A stretch of 64,000 nucleotides of DNA from Dimargaris cristalligena. Taxonomy: Eukaryota; Kickxellomycota; Dimargaritomycetes; Dimargaritales; Dimargaritaceae. Positions 22,026-34,793 of the stretch are shown piece after piece. Positions within the stretch are counted from its first letter, which is position 1, and each line of letters opens with the position of its first letter. The stretch lies in NCBI GenBank assembly GCA_027576995.1, contig JANBQC010000016.1, positions 63,441 through 127,440 of the forward strand. The letters are read 5' to 3'. Made by a program: the position numbers and the translations under genes. A model generated the notes under the pieces. It did no database searches. It saw only the letters and a list, made by a program, of their open reading frames with translations, and had not been told where the DNA came from.

Positions 22026-23952
22026 TTAGTTGCCAAAGTTGAAGCCACCCTGGGGGGCACTGACATTGGATTGGAAGGCAAACTGACCAGTCTCGTCGTT
22101 GACCTCGGGGTCGAGACCGGTATCGTCCTCCTCGTCCTCGTCGTTGTAGTACTTGTCAATAATCGAGTAGGCCTTCTTGTAGATCTCCAGGTTGTCGTGG
22201 ACCTGCAGATTGTGGATCTTCTCCATACCACCCGCCTCTTCGATGTAGAGGGCGTACACATTGCTGTGGTCGTCATTGGTTTCCTTGTCCAGCTCACCGA
22301 CCTTCAGGATGTTCTCCAGGCCGTCCAAGGCGACTTGGATGATCTTGTTATCCATGGAGCTCAGCAGTTCACACAGGGGGTGGATGCAGCCCTGGCTGAC
22401 CAAATACCGGATAATGTCGGGCTGGTTCAGACCACCCGAAGTGGCGTTGGAGATGGCCCAGCAGGCTTCCTTCTTGGACTTGAAGTCGCCGTGCTTAAGA
22501 ATGTGGATAAGTGGGGGCATGATGTTGGCGTCAATAACGGCCTGGATTTGGGCGGTATTGCCGGCGGTGATGTTGGAGATGGTCCAGCAGGCTTCCTTGC
22601 GGATGGCATCCCGGGGGCTGGAAAGGAGGCTGAGAAGGGCGGACAGGGCACCACAGTTAAGCACCACCTGGGTCTGGGTGTCGTCACCGGTGACGATGTT
22701 ACCGACGGAACGCAGGGCGGGGGTCTGGACCGAGGTCTGGGGGTGCATAAGAAGTTCGACAAGGCGGCGCACCACGTTGGCATCAATCACGGCCTGGATC
22801 TTCTCGTTGCTGCCGTCGGAAAGGTAGGAGATAGCCCAGCAGGCATCGGTCAAGATTTCCTCGTCCATAGCGTGGATAAGGCGAGACAGAATGGGAAGGG
22901 CGGGGGCAATAGTGGCCCAGTCGGGCTGGGGGTTCTTGCCACGGCAGAAGTTGGACAGGGTCCAAGCGGCATTGCGCAGCATCGAGATCTTGTTGTTTTC
23001 GCTAAGCAACTGGAGCAGGGGCTCCAGGGCGTTGGTACTAAGGACATAGTCACGGCAACGGGGGCTGTCGCCGGCAATGTTACCGAGGGCCCACACCGCC
23101 TGTTCACGGACATCAGCCACGGGGCTAGAAAGCAGCTCGACAAAGATGGGAACAGCTCCGCTGTCAATTACGATATTGGTCTGGTCGGAAGTACCCGAGG
23201 CAATGTTAGTAAGTGCCCAGGCGGCCTCGAACTGAATAAGGGAATGAGGGGAACGCAGGAATTCCACGAATTGGGGAACGACACGGCAGTTGACCACCTC
23301 TTCAATCGGGGGGTTGCGCTCCTTGGAAAGCAGTTTACGGAATTTGGTGGTGGCTTCCAATTGGGTTTCAACGTTGTCGGAGTACAGACCTTCGACCATG
23401 GCAGGGAGTTGCTCCTTAAGCTATAAGGCGGAAGGGGAGGAATCGATATTGGGGCAAATGGCAGTATACAAAGAGTGGGGCGGGGCTTAATGTCAACTCG
23501 AGGGGGGGGGGNNNNNNNNNGTTTTGTGGTTGGTGGTTCTTTTTTCTTTTTTCTTTTTGGGGTTTGGTGTTTTTTTTTTTTTGTGGCCAGCGTCCTTTTC
23601 CACTGGGTGGGGGGGGCCTAATTGTATAGCGGGGGGGGGGGGGGGTTATTGGAGGATGGTTGTATATATGCAGATACTATAATAATCTCGTACACCGGGC
23701 GAGAGTAAAGGCTAATAAAGGAAAGTGTCGACATACCTGGTCGTTAAGGGCTACCGAAGCAGCTTCATCGTCGTCGCTGTCGGACACCTCGGGGTTGATA
23801 TTCAAATTGCGCTTTTTGGCCAAGGACTCCTCGCGCTTCTGCTTACGGATTTCGACACTTTGTTCGTCCCTACGGCGACGAAGCTCATCATTCTTGAACA
23901 GGCCCTTGGACTTGTAGGCGTTGCGGCGGTGCTCTGGTACACGGTTATCCAT
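22026..23952 (-). CDS. SRP1: Importin subunit alpha (karyopherin alpha)
   Basis: Adaptor that binds classical nuclear localisation signals and links cargo to importin beta. Two exons on the - strand: 23737-23952 and 22026-23420, joined in phase 0 (donor GTATGT, acceptor ATAG), giving 536 residues. Exon 1 encodes the importin-beta-binding domain with its Arg/Lys cluster ([19 protein letters not shown]) and an acidic DSDDDE linker. Exon 2 holds about ten armadillo repeats with the repeated [41 protein letters not shown] and TISNITAGN signatures that carry the Trp/Asn ladder. The C-terminus is acidic and Gly/Phe/Asn-rich. The frame in the opposite strand over the same bases is a shadow. Confidence 0.96.
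23512..23520. other. Assembly gap (9 Ns) in importin alpha intron
   Basis: Nine unresolved bases flanked by G homopolymers and T/G-rich low-complexity sequence (about 23500-23645). Sequence quality here is doubtful, so intron length is not reliable. Confidence 0.98.
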
Positions 23953-25106
23953 GATATCTACAAAGGATTAATGGGCGGGGAGGGTGGGGAAAGAGTAGAC
24001 AGAGAGAGGAGGTTAGGGAAGGGCGATTGAATAAAAATACGACAGGAAAGAGGAAAGGAAGGAAAGAAGAAAGGCGGGAGGGGAGACTAGGAAGAGGTAA
24101 GGGTCAGCCCGCATATATAGTTAGACAGGGTAACGGAAGGGACTAACTAAACAGTTCATCTGCGACTATTCTCGAGTAACGTGAACCGAGCAGAGAGCAG
24201 CCCCCTCACCTCCTCCTTTGGGGGGCAATAACTCCGCCGGTCCAGTACTTGGTGGGCCGGATGCCCTAGGGGCTTCGGCGGGGTAGAACGGGAAAGAAGG
24301 TCTTACCGGGTAGATCGGGGAAAAGAGAAGAGGAATGAGATGAACAACAGATAAGCAAAGAAACAACAGATGGAATCGCAACAATAGCTAAAGAAAAAGG
24401 CAAAAGGGGTGGTGTGTGGGTCGGGGATATGTACAGGAGAGAGGGAACTGGAACTGGCTCGGCCCTTCCCCCTAGTTGACTGGACCCATCTTTTCTGCCA
24501 CCCATCCACCTAATACTACTCGCCTACACTACACTAAATAACCATAACAACATTTGCTTAACCAACCTGCTTGGGAAAAAATCGACTATTGGTGGTACAG
24601 TCGACTCCAGGGAATCATGTGATTTGGCTCTGAAACGGAACCACTCATAATCACTGCTGGCCCTCTCCTTTACTCTTCTGGTCCCTTGCTCATCCATCAT
24701 CGAAGCATGGGGGGGGGCTATATGTCCCAACTAACTAGCTCTCCACCTACCCCGTCGGTGCTATAGGAGAGTAGTAGTCCCCTGTTTGGGCTAATACCGC
24801 AGCTCTGATCTCACCATTTGGGACCAGGCACCATCCAACAGGCCGCATATCAACCTAAAACTAACATTCGGCAATGCTGGATTTACATAGTTATCCTATA
24901 CCCGCTAATCAAACATGTAACTTAAATAAACTGTTATTCATTGATCGGGACCACCGCCCTCGTAAAAGATAGTGTTCGAGATCCGGTGGGTACATCTATA
25001 AGCCAAGGAATACATACTAGGCAGCTAAGCCTATACGAGGTTGGACAATGCTGGTCGGTGGCACCAACGAATACCCCAATAGTAAATAAACGATTCGGGA
25101 GAAACT
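23953..25106. other. Intergenic region upstream of importin alpha
   Basis: About 1.15 kb. From 23960 to about 24480 the + strand is purine-rich, so in the direction of importin alpha transcription it is a pyrimidine-rich leader. No gene seen. Confidence 0.5.
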
Positions 25107-26133
25107 TTAAGCGCTCTTGGCGATGGCCGAGTCTTCAGCGTCGTAGGCGGCAAGCTCGGCCGAGACGTCCTGGTCGAACTTAGGGGCCTATTGGGATCAA
25201 ACAGATTATATGGAATAGTGTACAATGGTAGGGTCAGAATTAATACGCACACACATATATAGACACAGATTCATATTTGGGATATGGACCCCCCACTTGG
25301 GCGGCTGGGGTGGGGGGTTGCTAGGTTTAGCTACTTCCACACACCGCCAATAGATTGGTAGCAAATCCAGCAATTGCAGTAAGGCTATGTACACATATTG
25401 CTACGTACCTGGGGGGCCTTGGGGGGGACGAAGTCCTTGACCTGGTCGGTTTCGACTTTCTGTAGTGGGTCAGATTTGAACAAGGGTAAGATTAAATAAA
25501 CTATAGTATACGTTAGGATGGTCAAACAGGAAATAGCCGGTCATGCTAAAATATCTTAGAGCGCAATTCAACCGAGACTATTCTAAAACAAGCCGGGGCT
25601 CGGTATCGATTAGGGCAGATGTGGAGATTACGAACCTGGGTGGAAGGCTTGAAGTTACGCAGGTTCTTCATGTAGATTTCCTGGGCCACGTCCTTGAAGA
25701 CGGGGGCCGAGGCGCGAGCGAAGTTGCGGGTCGACAGAGAGGCGGAAATGGCCAGCTAGGTAATCAAAATCCGACGGGTTGGGAAGAGCGGTCAGGCAGA
25801 ATGTATTAGAAACATAGTTTATATATATATATATATATATATGTAGATTTCGAGTTAATGGGCCGATTAGAACTGGAATCAGCGGGTCCGGCTGATGGCT
25901 CGAAACATATCACCAACTAAAGCGGGTTGGATTCCGCACGATCAGGCGGCCTAGGGTCAGAGGTTCCTCTCTATGCGAACCACGCTAACTAGCAAAGGGT
26001 CGTCAATTGTCCCAATGTGTCGTGATCAAGCGAGTCTCCGCTCCCCTCGCTTGGGGCAGCAGAGACGTAGTAGTTGGCTTCAGTTGCCTACCTTGGAGGC
26101 CAGGCGGGGAGCGACGGTCATTTTGGCGTACAT
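25107..26133 (-). CDS. ATP14: Mitochondrial F1Fo-ATP synthase subunit h (ATP14)
   Basis: Small fungal subunit of the ATP synthase stator region. Four exons on the - strand: 26092-26133, 25636-25755, 25409-25459 and 25107-25187, all phase 0, giving 97 residues. Residues 1-30 are basic and hydroxylated with no acidic residue, a typical mitochondrial presequence ending near NFARAS. The mature part has the family pattern VFKDVAQEIYMKNLRNFKP, then DFVPPKAPQAPK and an acidic C-terminus (ELAAYDAEDS). Each exon is too short to be found by open-frame length alone; the splice signals (GTAGGC, GTTCGT, GTACGT donors) and the family pattern support the model. Intron 1 holds a (TA)n tract. Confidence 0.88.
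25819..25842. repeat. (TA)n microsatellite in ATP14 intron 1
   Basis: Pure alternating A/T tract of about 24 bases inside the first intron. Confidence 0.95.
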
Positions 26134-28615
26134 GGTTAAAAGATGAACACGGGTTAAAAAGGTAAGAAGGAAGACAAGGGTGAATTTTATGGACGAGAAG
26201 TGAGGAACAGTAGAGTAGATGTGGATGTACACAGACGAGATCTCTTGGACTGCATTGAATCAAAATTGACTAGACAAGTCCTTAGCCTCCCCCCACACTC
26301 TACTGGCTTATGGAGGAATCTCCCCATCTTTGCCAGGCCCATGGGGGAGAACTCTTTTACCATCGTCCCCACAGCCGACATAATAGTTCCATACGTTGGG
26401 AGCCCTTTGCTGGCCTACACTGGGATGGGGCTGTTGCTCTATAGGGTCCATTTCCCTCTTCATTTCGGTTACTAAGTTAGCGCCTATAAGGCCTATCTAA
26501 TGACATGCGGGCATTAACAGCGGTATTTGCCCCACCCATACGCAAAGATGGATTTCAAGCATTGGTAACCAGCTGTCTGCAAATGAAAGTGCACACACGC
26601 TTTGCAAGCCCCTATGGTTGGGGAGGGGGACTGGGTGGAGTTGGATTAAGAGAGTCGTCATATTGACCGTCGACTGGGTTGGTGGGGGGGAAGAAGGGAA
26701 GGGAAGGCAAGGGATCCTCGGAAGATAAACACGTGATTATGCAAGCTAATCATGTGACTCTTACCACCGTAGTAGGGCAAGTCATTAAGCCTCGGTATAC
26801 TAGCAGATAAGGCGCTGTTAAATATTGATCAGGCGCACCTAGTTGAGAGTATAAATAGACACCCCTTTAAATAGAGGATGTGACCGGTGATGTACTTCAA
26901 CCGTCGGCTTAAACTCAATATGGGTGAAATTCGGCCTAGCTGTATAAGGTTTTAAATGGTAAGTGCATGGGATAATATATGGGAGATTTATTTTTAACCA
27001 GTAGTATTTGCTTCATCTAACCGATTTTTCGTTATACAGCTCGGTTGAACCTCTCCCATATTAATTAGCAGTATAAAATCTTATATCCCGCCGCTCTGGT
27101 CTTCATTGCTACTCGGATCCCCGTTTGATGCTAGGATTGACTTGGGATACTACTTACAGCCAGCATCCATTTTGCCCTATTATACTTCATTAACATGCCC
27201 CCCCGTCTCACGACCTACCCGTTCATGACTGAGTGATGATATAGCGTAAACCGCCAAAGGGCTTACAGAACTGGGCCCTGTGCCGGTCATTTTCCACAAT
27301 GAGTAAGTCAAGCCGTCTTAATCCAGTCCGCATTGCGTCATGGTGCTAATGATCGTCCATCAATTAATCGCCCAAGCTGACAGTAGCTGATTAGCCCACC
27401 CGCCTTTTTCCTAAACGGTAGCTTTTCCATTTGCCGGTGTGACCTGATTGTAGTTCCAGCTCCCGGTTGGGCCAGTTCCTTTACCTCCGTCCCTGCACCA
27501 TTGGGCAATGATCCCTCGCCTATTGGCACGGCCGCTCCTCGGATTGACCCTCTCTCATCTCTCTCCGCTCAACAGGGGCCGTATTAGGCGGAAAATCAAC
27601 ATGTAATATATTGTCTATACTAGCTCCGATATAGTAGAGTAACTGGTTGAAAAAGTGTCCAGGATGCAAGGTTTTTATCGAAGTCGTTGGGAAAATACCT
27701 CGTCTCTGAAGCCATTTTGTACACGGCAGGCACCTCAATGGTCACCGGGAGTAAGCTGCCGCGGGCTTGACGTAATCACGATTTGCACAAGTCCTACACT
27801 ATATGAATTGAAGGCAGGTATGACGATTACTGATCACCACCAGTCAGCTGGGCTACCTATGCGTACGAATGGAATAGAGCTATTCACTCTAGGATCCGAT
27901 GCAACAACTAGATGCATATCTAAGTAGGGTCAATCTTTTCCAGAACGCTGTTGTATTCCAGCCCAGCCCATTTTTTTTAAAAAAATACATATCAACTCTC
28001 TATGTGTCTTGGTCTTGCCCTTCTCAAATGCGCTTACTCTCCAATGACCGCGTAACCAGAGTGGGAGACTGTGGTACATACAGAAGTGTACTTCCTTGAG
28101 TTATTTCGTGCGCGCCGATATTCTCAACTGGAAGGGCGTTCCATATATGTATATATATTGTTCGGAAAGTATACCGGAGAGCGAATAAGGAAGAGCGCGG
28201 ATAAATATTTAAAACGAGGACATCATAGAGATCTCTTAGTACCCCGAACCTCTCGGCGTAAGTGACGAATTAGAGAATATGGCGGGCTTCTCGTTTAAAG
28301 GGGATTGGCCCGGCGCAAAGCACGGCTTCCTCTCTCACTCCCCCTCCCCCTGTATCCCTTGTCCATTCTCTTTGTCTTGAGCCCTTTTCATATAACCGGG
28401 GGGTTTGCATTGTGCACAGAACATACCGGGTTTTATAAATACAGAGGGAAACCCGCCAGGTCTCGCGCCAATTTTGCTGTCTAGTCCTTTATTTAATATT
28501 TTTTTAAGGGCTATTCATCTATTCCGATATATAAGTTGCCGTGCGGTTCCATTCCATTTACTTTGTCTATATTATATTTTTTTCTCGCCCTGTTGGTCGG
28601 TAGTTACCAGTCCCC
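26134..28615. other. Gene-poor region with one MITE copy
   Basis: About 2.5 kb. Apart from the MITE at 26917-27062 I see no supported gene. The first 150 bases are probably the ATP14 promoter. Some frames around 27390-27700 look weakly coding-like but carry no recognisable domain. Confidence 0.45.
26917..27062. mobile_element. MITE copy 1 (about 146 bp, terminal inverted repeats)
   Basis: Begins AATATGGGTGAAATTC and ends GAACCTCTCCCATATT. The two ends are imperfect inverted repeats of about 31 bases, each carrying an inner GCTGTATAA/TTATACAGC arm. TA dinucleotides flank TGGG...CCCA on both sides, compatible with a Tc1/mariner-type TA target duplication. No coding capacity. Two related copies lie at 30371 and 34794. 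Confidence 0.85.
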
Positions 28616-30126
28616 ATGTCGTTTCGGATACCCTTGTGGGTTTACTTTCTGACGCTGGCCTGTTGTTTTTTCGTAATATGGTGGTCCGTATACATTCCTC
28701 TCCATGATAATGGCACTCGGGTAATTTGACACTAAATATTAACCATGTAACCTACTACACTTAAACCGTGACCAGCCAGCGTGTAAAAATGCGCCCATAC
28801 CCTGGGCGTATAAGACCCACTTACCAGCCCTTTAACTAATCCGTCTACAGTTCTATCAACTATTCCCAACCTCCATAGATATTAAAACCGTTCGATAAAG
28901 TTCCCGTTTCGGCGGGCCTGGCTGGACCGGCCCACAATACCTTCAAAGTTTACCCCTATTCCAGTCTTCCCTATTGCTACTTTGGGAACGGGAATCATGA
29001 TGGTGGCTTGGATCGCAATCATAAATCGGCGTCGATCAGGTTTTTTGATCCATCATCGAGCTTGCTGTTTAAATGTAAGAGCCGCTGTCAATCCATGATT
29101 TGTTCCCAATCCACTAATGGGCGGGGGTGGGGATTGGGCTATAGGGTTCGTAGTTCTAATGCCCGGGTATTTCTTGTACCTTTCGTCGAATTTATCGCTT
29201 ACAGCATTTCTATTTTTTTTATTATTCAACCTCTGCTAGTCCACGAAATGCGCCGGGAACGATGTCAAAGAGTTCTCGATGAAGATGATATACACACTTT
29301 TATGAGTAGTATTCGCAAGGATTTTCGCTACTGGTTGAATATTGGTAAGTATTTTACACAAGCTTTATATCAACTTTAATAACCCGACGCCTGTTGCGCG
29401 GGTGAATGAGAGGGCAGCAATTGTCCCACAACCGAACTTGGTTCAAATTATAAGTCCGCTAATTGTAATAATGAAGCGGTCCACTATAAATTTAATTATC
29501 CCGTTAGGTGGTATTCCTGTGGAAGGTAAGCTGGAAATCGAGTTATTGGTTAGACAGTCAGAATATACCAATGTTAATTTTATAAGTTTGAATGAATGGT
29601 GCCTTTATATATGTATTTACCAAGGGCTTACTAAAAGAACATGATTTCCTAATGCCTGTATGTTTATGAATTCCAAATCTACCATGCCTTTATTCAGTCA
29701 AGATAGGCTCTCAGGGTGGGCCACGCAGGGCACAACTATACACTCATATTCACTTTCGGATCGGATTCAATCATAACCAGTTGGTCCGAGTGGAAGCCCA
29801 AGAACGTGAAAGCGTGATAATTAATCAGTCCTTGGCACCGCTGGCGGTTACCTTCACCTACTCCGTTGACTGGTATTCTACCGATGCAAATAAGTAGTAC
29901 TAGGAGTCGGGATTCCCGGAGGATTCGGCGTGTTCCTGCTAGGTTGAGAAAACCCGGACCTAGGCGGGATACTTGGAACAAGACACCACTCATTCGTGGT
30001 TATAGGTCGGAAAAACGGGGACGATGACAAAGACATTGGTGGGGACTCTGCCTCTTTTGAAAAGATAGAACAGTGCTGGCACTTTTGGGACATGATGGCT
30101 TTTAACGAGAATTAAATATTTTACGA

Positions 30127-30414
30127 ATGAAAATGAACAAATCTAAAGTTGTACCAATATTAACGCGTCCAGGGAATTCTAGTTATTTACAACTTCACCC
30201 TCATGAATCCTTATTTAATTATCGAACGGACACAATTACTTCAAAAAAACAACGGCTCAAAAAAGTGTATCAATGTTTTGCACTATTAGTTTTGGGATGT
30301 GATTACTTGGGAAATAATAGATATAGAAATAAATTATTACTACCAGGAGTAAGCCCTGCTTCTCTTATATATATATGGATAGAATTCAGCGCAGCTGTAA
30401 AATGCTTTAAGTAA
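30127..30414 (+). other. AT-rich orphan open frame
   Basis: A 95-codon frame of much lower GC than neighbouring genes, sitting in the gap between the luminal and first membrane blocks of the TM9SF relic and running into MITE copy 2. It has no recognised domain. The codon use (AAA, TTA, AAT) is unlike the host coding style, so it may be inserted DNA or chance. Confidence 0.25.
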
Positions 30415-30516
30415 AGAATGGATGGGAAAATATGTTGGAGATTTGGTTTTAACCAGTAGTATTAGCATCATCCTATGGATTTTTCGTTATACAGTTGGGC
30501 CGAACCTCTCCCATAT
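30371..30516. mobile_element. MITE copy 2 (diverged)
   Basis: The right half matches copies 1 and 3 well (TTTTAACCAGTAGTATT, GGATTTTTCGTTATACAG, GAACCTCTCCCATAT). The left arm is more decayed (ATATGGATAGAATTC, GCAGCTGTAAAATG). Length is about 146 bases, as in the others. It lies within the span of the TM9SF relic. Confidence 0.75.
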
Positions 30517-32963
30517 GCAAAACTATAAATACAGATATATTTTTGATAGCAGTATATGGGGGATTTAAAATGACTAGTACATTGGTATACTTTTTCGAGG
30601 GGTAGTGATTGGGAACTCACTACAGTACATTCCAGGTAGTAGTCCAAGTTAAGAATCTCAAATTGGGATTCTTAAATAGCCCTTTTAGTTATAAGGTCTG
30701 ACTTGGGCCAGGCCTTATCAATTTTGGTATTTGGACAACCATTTTCGGGCCAATCAATATTTTTTTATTGACAATGCAAACAACGTGGCAGCTATCAAGC
30801 CGCCCTACCTTCACCCCCTGGTGCATCCCATGAGTTTTGTTAATGCCATCATGATTAGCGTGGTATTGGTTATAGACACTCGATTAACAAGAAGCCGATC
30901 ATGCTGAACTAATGGCTTGTCCCTAGATGAGGAAACGGGCTACCAATGGGTGGCACCCATTGCAGTTTTGGGTTCGCTGAGCCCCAAATCCGGGGTATCC
31001 GAGGCACCTGAAAGTAGGTGGGGAGATACTAGTTATTCAATACCATTCAATTGGCTCAACCTTCTCGCCTCTTGGGCCGCCTTGCCTATCGCCATCACTA
31101 GCAAAATGCATTTGGCTACGGACAAGCATTGACTATTGCTCTCGGCCTTTTTATCTGCAGTGTTGTTGATAATGGTTGGGGTGGAATGTCTATCGACATC
31201 TAAACTAAACCACATGCTGGATCCTATCGAGAGTGCATGGTATCACTTGTCCCAACAAATCCGCCGGTTTGCCACCATCACGTCGCCGCTTATCGACTAT
31301 TGGGCCATTCGGTTGGCGTACAGACAAAGGTCGCTCACTTACTGCACATGAGCGGAAGTGTGGGCACCGGTGACCTGCTGTCTGGGTCTCTGGCTTCTGA
31401 CATTGAGTGGTGTCACCCGGTTAGCCTAATCACCAACTCTAAACTGTAATTTGCTGCACTTTAACTCTCATACTTCCCATCCAGCCTCCTCAACTGGCTG
31501 GGTAGCGGCATTGCTCTGGTCCTTACTAGGGGTCGAACTGAGTGTCCTAATGGGTATTTGGTGGAATGGTCACCAGGACAAACATCAGCCTCAATGATTT
31601 TGTCCCCAAGAATATGATCTATATCCCTCTGACTTTCGCGACATCTTTGGTAACATTGCCGCCTTGGCCACAGTCGTCGAAGGTACATATACCACTGCCA
31701 TTACAGATTTCAGACTCGCCGAAGACTGCGTTTTTATTAGTATGGGTTTTCAGATACTACCTTTTACCGTCCTAGTGCCCGAGCTTAGCCACTGGCTGAT
31801 AAACACGACAATTAGAACCACCCCCAGGTTTAATATCCGTATTCCTACAGGTGGGCTGTCACCCATCCGGCCCCACAACCCCATGGCCAGTGCCTGTTTC
31901 GCCGTACTAGTCGACCTTACTACCGCCCTGTCTTCCAGAATGGTAATGACCCTATCCACCGACCCAGACGGAGTAAATCAGTTGGATACACGTTTACCAC
32001 AGCTGGCACACACGCGATCATCCTCCCTGATCAAGTGCAACGCCTTCAAAGGGACGTTGGCTTTCGGCGGGGGAGAGGATGCGCGGCCGGCTACATTCTC
32101 ACGTTCGTCTGGGGATTTTTTTCTTTCGCTTGGCACGTCAGGTAAGTTTGATTACAAATATAAAGGTATTTATTAATTTGGACCGTTCCCGTATGCTTAA
32201 TTCAAAAAACAAGCAAACAAACGCTTGAGGCCAAGTCCACTGGAAATAGTGGAGTAGAAAAGGAAACGGGGTAGGATGACCCATAGATTTAACCTTATAT
32301 GTAGTACCAATAGAGGAGCGGGGAGATCTTCTGGCAAGTGCCCATTTCCCAGGCATCCTATGGTGCTGCATGTATTGGAAATATATTCCGATTTAGACCT
32401 ATTTCGGGGCGCAAAATTAGAATCCTTCTTCTCCCACCCACTCCTAATGTGACCTGGTTGTACCTGAGTGTGCGTGGGTGTTTATGTGGTTTTACTTTAT
32501 CTATCGGAGCTGATCCCTAGGGGACGATCGACACGGCCGCTTTGCCTCGCACTTACACTGTGCAAAAGAAGAAAAAATGGCAGCTCAATCCCTTGTACGA
32601 GTGAATGTGTCCCCCTTTTTCAAAACTCCTGGGGAGGGACAATCAATCACAAATCGGTTTAAATTAACCAATCCCTCGTGGCTTTTTTGACTGGCACTGA
32701 CGACCATTTACATAATGATTTACCCTTTACACTTGAGATTCAAAAAAACATATGGTGTATAGGCCGCTGAGTGTCATTGCATGTTGGACCATATATAGGC
32801 AATTCCTGGCTACTGTGCGTGGGACTGTATTTGACTCTAGGGAAGTCGGACCATCCTCCTATATTGGTTGCATAGCCCTGCATTATTTATGTTTCCCCCA
32901 GTGCAATATGTCGCACACCTGCCTTGCATCGATGTATTATGGTGGTATAGTGAATTGCCTCTG

Positions 32964-34793
32964 ATGGACATGTTCGCCATTCCTTTTTCCTATATCCGCT
33001 ATACTAAAGACTGTTGGGGCGGATTGCTGATGTAATTAGCCGCATAACTTGTAGGAGAAAGTTGGGGACTACCAGAGGGGGGATCCCCTCCCAAGATCAA
33101 CCAATAAATGGGGGACTCGTGGTCCTCGCATTTCGGTGGAAATGATCACCAATTCTGGAAAGAAATGGTGAGGCTCACGGCAGAAGTAGCCCTAACCTGA
33201 TACCATTTAGGTGACCGTTCCGACCCATTTCAAGTGCATCACAGCCAGAGGGGTATTCCCGATTAGGAGGCGTGGCCATTATTTTGCTTATTTTTGCCTC
33301 ACTTTACATTTTCGCCCTCGTTTACCGAGGGTGGGACTGATCATTCACGGGGATTTGGAATTGGGGGTGGCGGCGGCATTTTCTATCTATTTTTTTTTGG
33401 TCAATACTCGTCTTGGTCATTTGGAAACGGATCGAGGTGGACTGATGGCCTAAAATGGACCTCCAAACGGTTACGAATTTTCCGTTTTAAAAGGTGGAAT
33501 AGGCAATTTGACCAATTCCGCTTGGGGACTCACTCCATTTCCGTATATCCAGACCTTAGAGGGTGTTATGAATAGAAATCCCATTGCCGTTACTTTAACT
33601 TGTTATATAACGGCTGGTGAATATATTATTCATTCAATTGTGTGTTTTTAAATCATTTCTCACTCATACTTGCACCGATGACTCAATTTGGGTGTATTAT
33701 TATTTGTCTATTGCGGCGAGCTTAGGGTACAATCGACCACACTGCAAATTCCGGATGCAAGCGGTGAACACAGTATCGACTAGGTACAGCTACATGCCTG
33801 GCTAAAGAGGTTTACTCTAACCAAATGCGACCAAGTGCCTCGTAAAACTAGTGGTAGCGACTTATTCGGCCCAGAGTTGGCAACCGTGCGAACCCACATA
33901 AAAGGAGCATGTACCAACACACACGAACCAAACCAAAAACGTCATGATGTAATTTATGATCTAAAGAGCTAACCGAGGCTTATTCAGCTGTGCTTTGTTT
34001 TTCTCTGCCAGTGCCATTTACCCGCCAGTTTACCGAATTTCCATGTATTAGTTAGGGCTAGTCTCTACTGATCTGCTTGTTTAAGATGTTAATGCGAAGT
34101 CCAATTGGCTGAAGGGGGGTTATACTACCAGCATGACGAGTTTCTGCTACTCCAAAGCCGATGGCGACTGTACTAGAATTTACCCCCTTATCAGCCATAT
34201 ACTGCTGCGGGCAGTCCTTCACTATTTTGATCCACTTACACTTCTTTGTTTTAGTAGTCTCTCCTTGATTCTTTTTACTATTTTTTTTCTACAATGCCCC
34301 ACAGTCCCGAAAATAATGAATAAGTGTATCTCGTTCATTCTAGTGCTCCGCTCTTCATCAGTGGGAGCACATTGTCCAGTGATGCTGATTGACTGGGTCA
34401 CATTCATGTCCATTATTACCATACGAAACCGGGTTCGGTGAACAACAAAGGGCGATATGATATACTCAGCCAATGCTGTGTTCGGTCAATAGAGCGATGC
34501 TGATGATGATGATCCCATCAGATATTAAGCAAGGCTGACTCAGGACAAGGAGGAGGGGAAGGATTCCCAAACTAGGGTGTACTGAATAGTAGTATATTGC
34601 AAAAGTGTTCATGTTGAAAGTGTTCGTTGGTGAGTTTAGAGAAACCTCTAGCTACGCATAATCACTGGATAATTTTTTAAAGAGACCTTCATTTATACTG
34701 TGGGAAACCTATCCCAATCCACTTCCCATCCACTCTAGGAGCATCGTAATATATATATCGATAAATTTTTAGTGTTTCGTTTGTTTCATGTTT
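32964..34793. other. Gene-poor region
   Basis: No supported gene. Weakly coding-like stretches occur (about 33220-33460 and 34084-34200) but no family is recognisable; they may be further relics. Confidence 0.4.

Larger units (their letters stand above)
28616..32963 (+). pseudogene. Decayed TM9SF (nonaspanin/EMP70) family gene
   Basis: TM9SF proteins are nine-helix endosomal/Golgi membrane proteins. Blocks occur in the right order: a hydrophobic signal-like start at 28616 (MSFRIPLWVYFLTLACC); 28879-29097 with DKVPVSAGL and YPYSSLPYC; 29240-29344 with CQRVLDEDDIHTF; an 18-base exon 29508-29525 encoding the GIPVEG site; 29701-29893 with LYTHIHFRIGFNHNQLVRVE and VTFTYSVDW; then first-helix HPMSFVNAIMI (30741-30853), DEETGYQWV (30934-30960), a loop/helix block near 31100-31170, LLWSLLGVELSVLMG near 31495-31560, ISMGFQILPF near 31735-31760, and a possible C-terminal block at 32752-32963. 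The first half has good splice signals. The second half is split by stops and frame changes, and a MITE copy lies in the gap before helix 1. Boundaries are approximate; a functional gene with many unseen introns is the alternative. Confidence 0.55.

Noticed and set aside
21729..23426. A 565-codon open frame on the + strand
   Set aside because: It lies antisense to the importin alpha coding exon and its translation is a Val/Gly/Asp-rich shadow of the armadillo repeats.
27641..27690. Peptide WLKKCPGCKVFIE resembling an IBR/RING-between-RING zinc finger
   Set aside because: The frame stops shortly after and none of the following Cys/His ligands are present; probably chance or too decayed to support.
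31317..31395. Frame with AHSVG...GTGDLLSGS resembling fumarylacetoacetase
   Set aside because: Only this short piece matches, and flanking blocks on the same strand fit the TM9SF order better.
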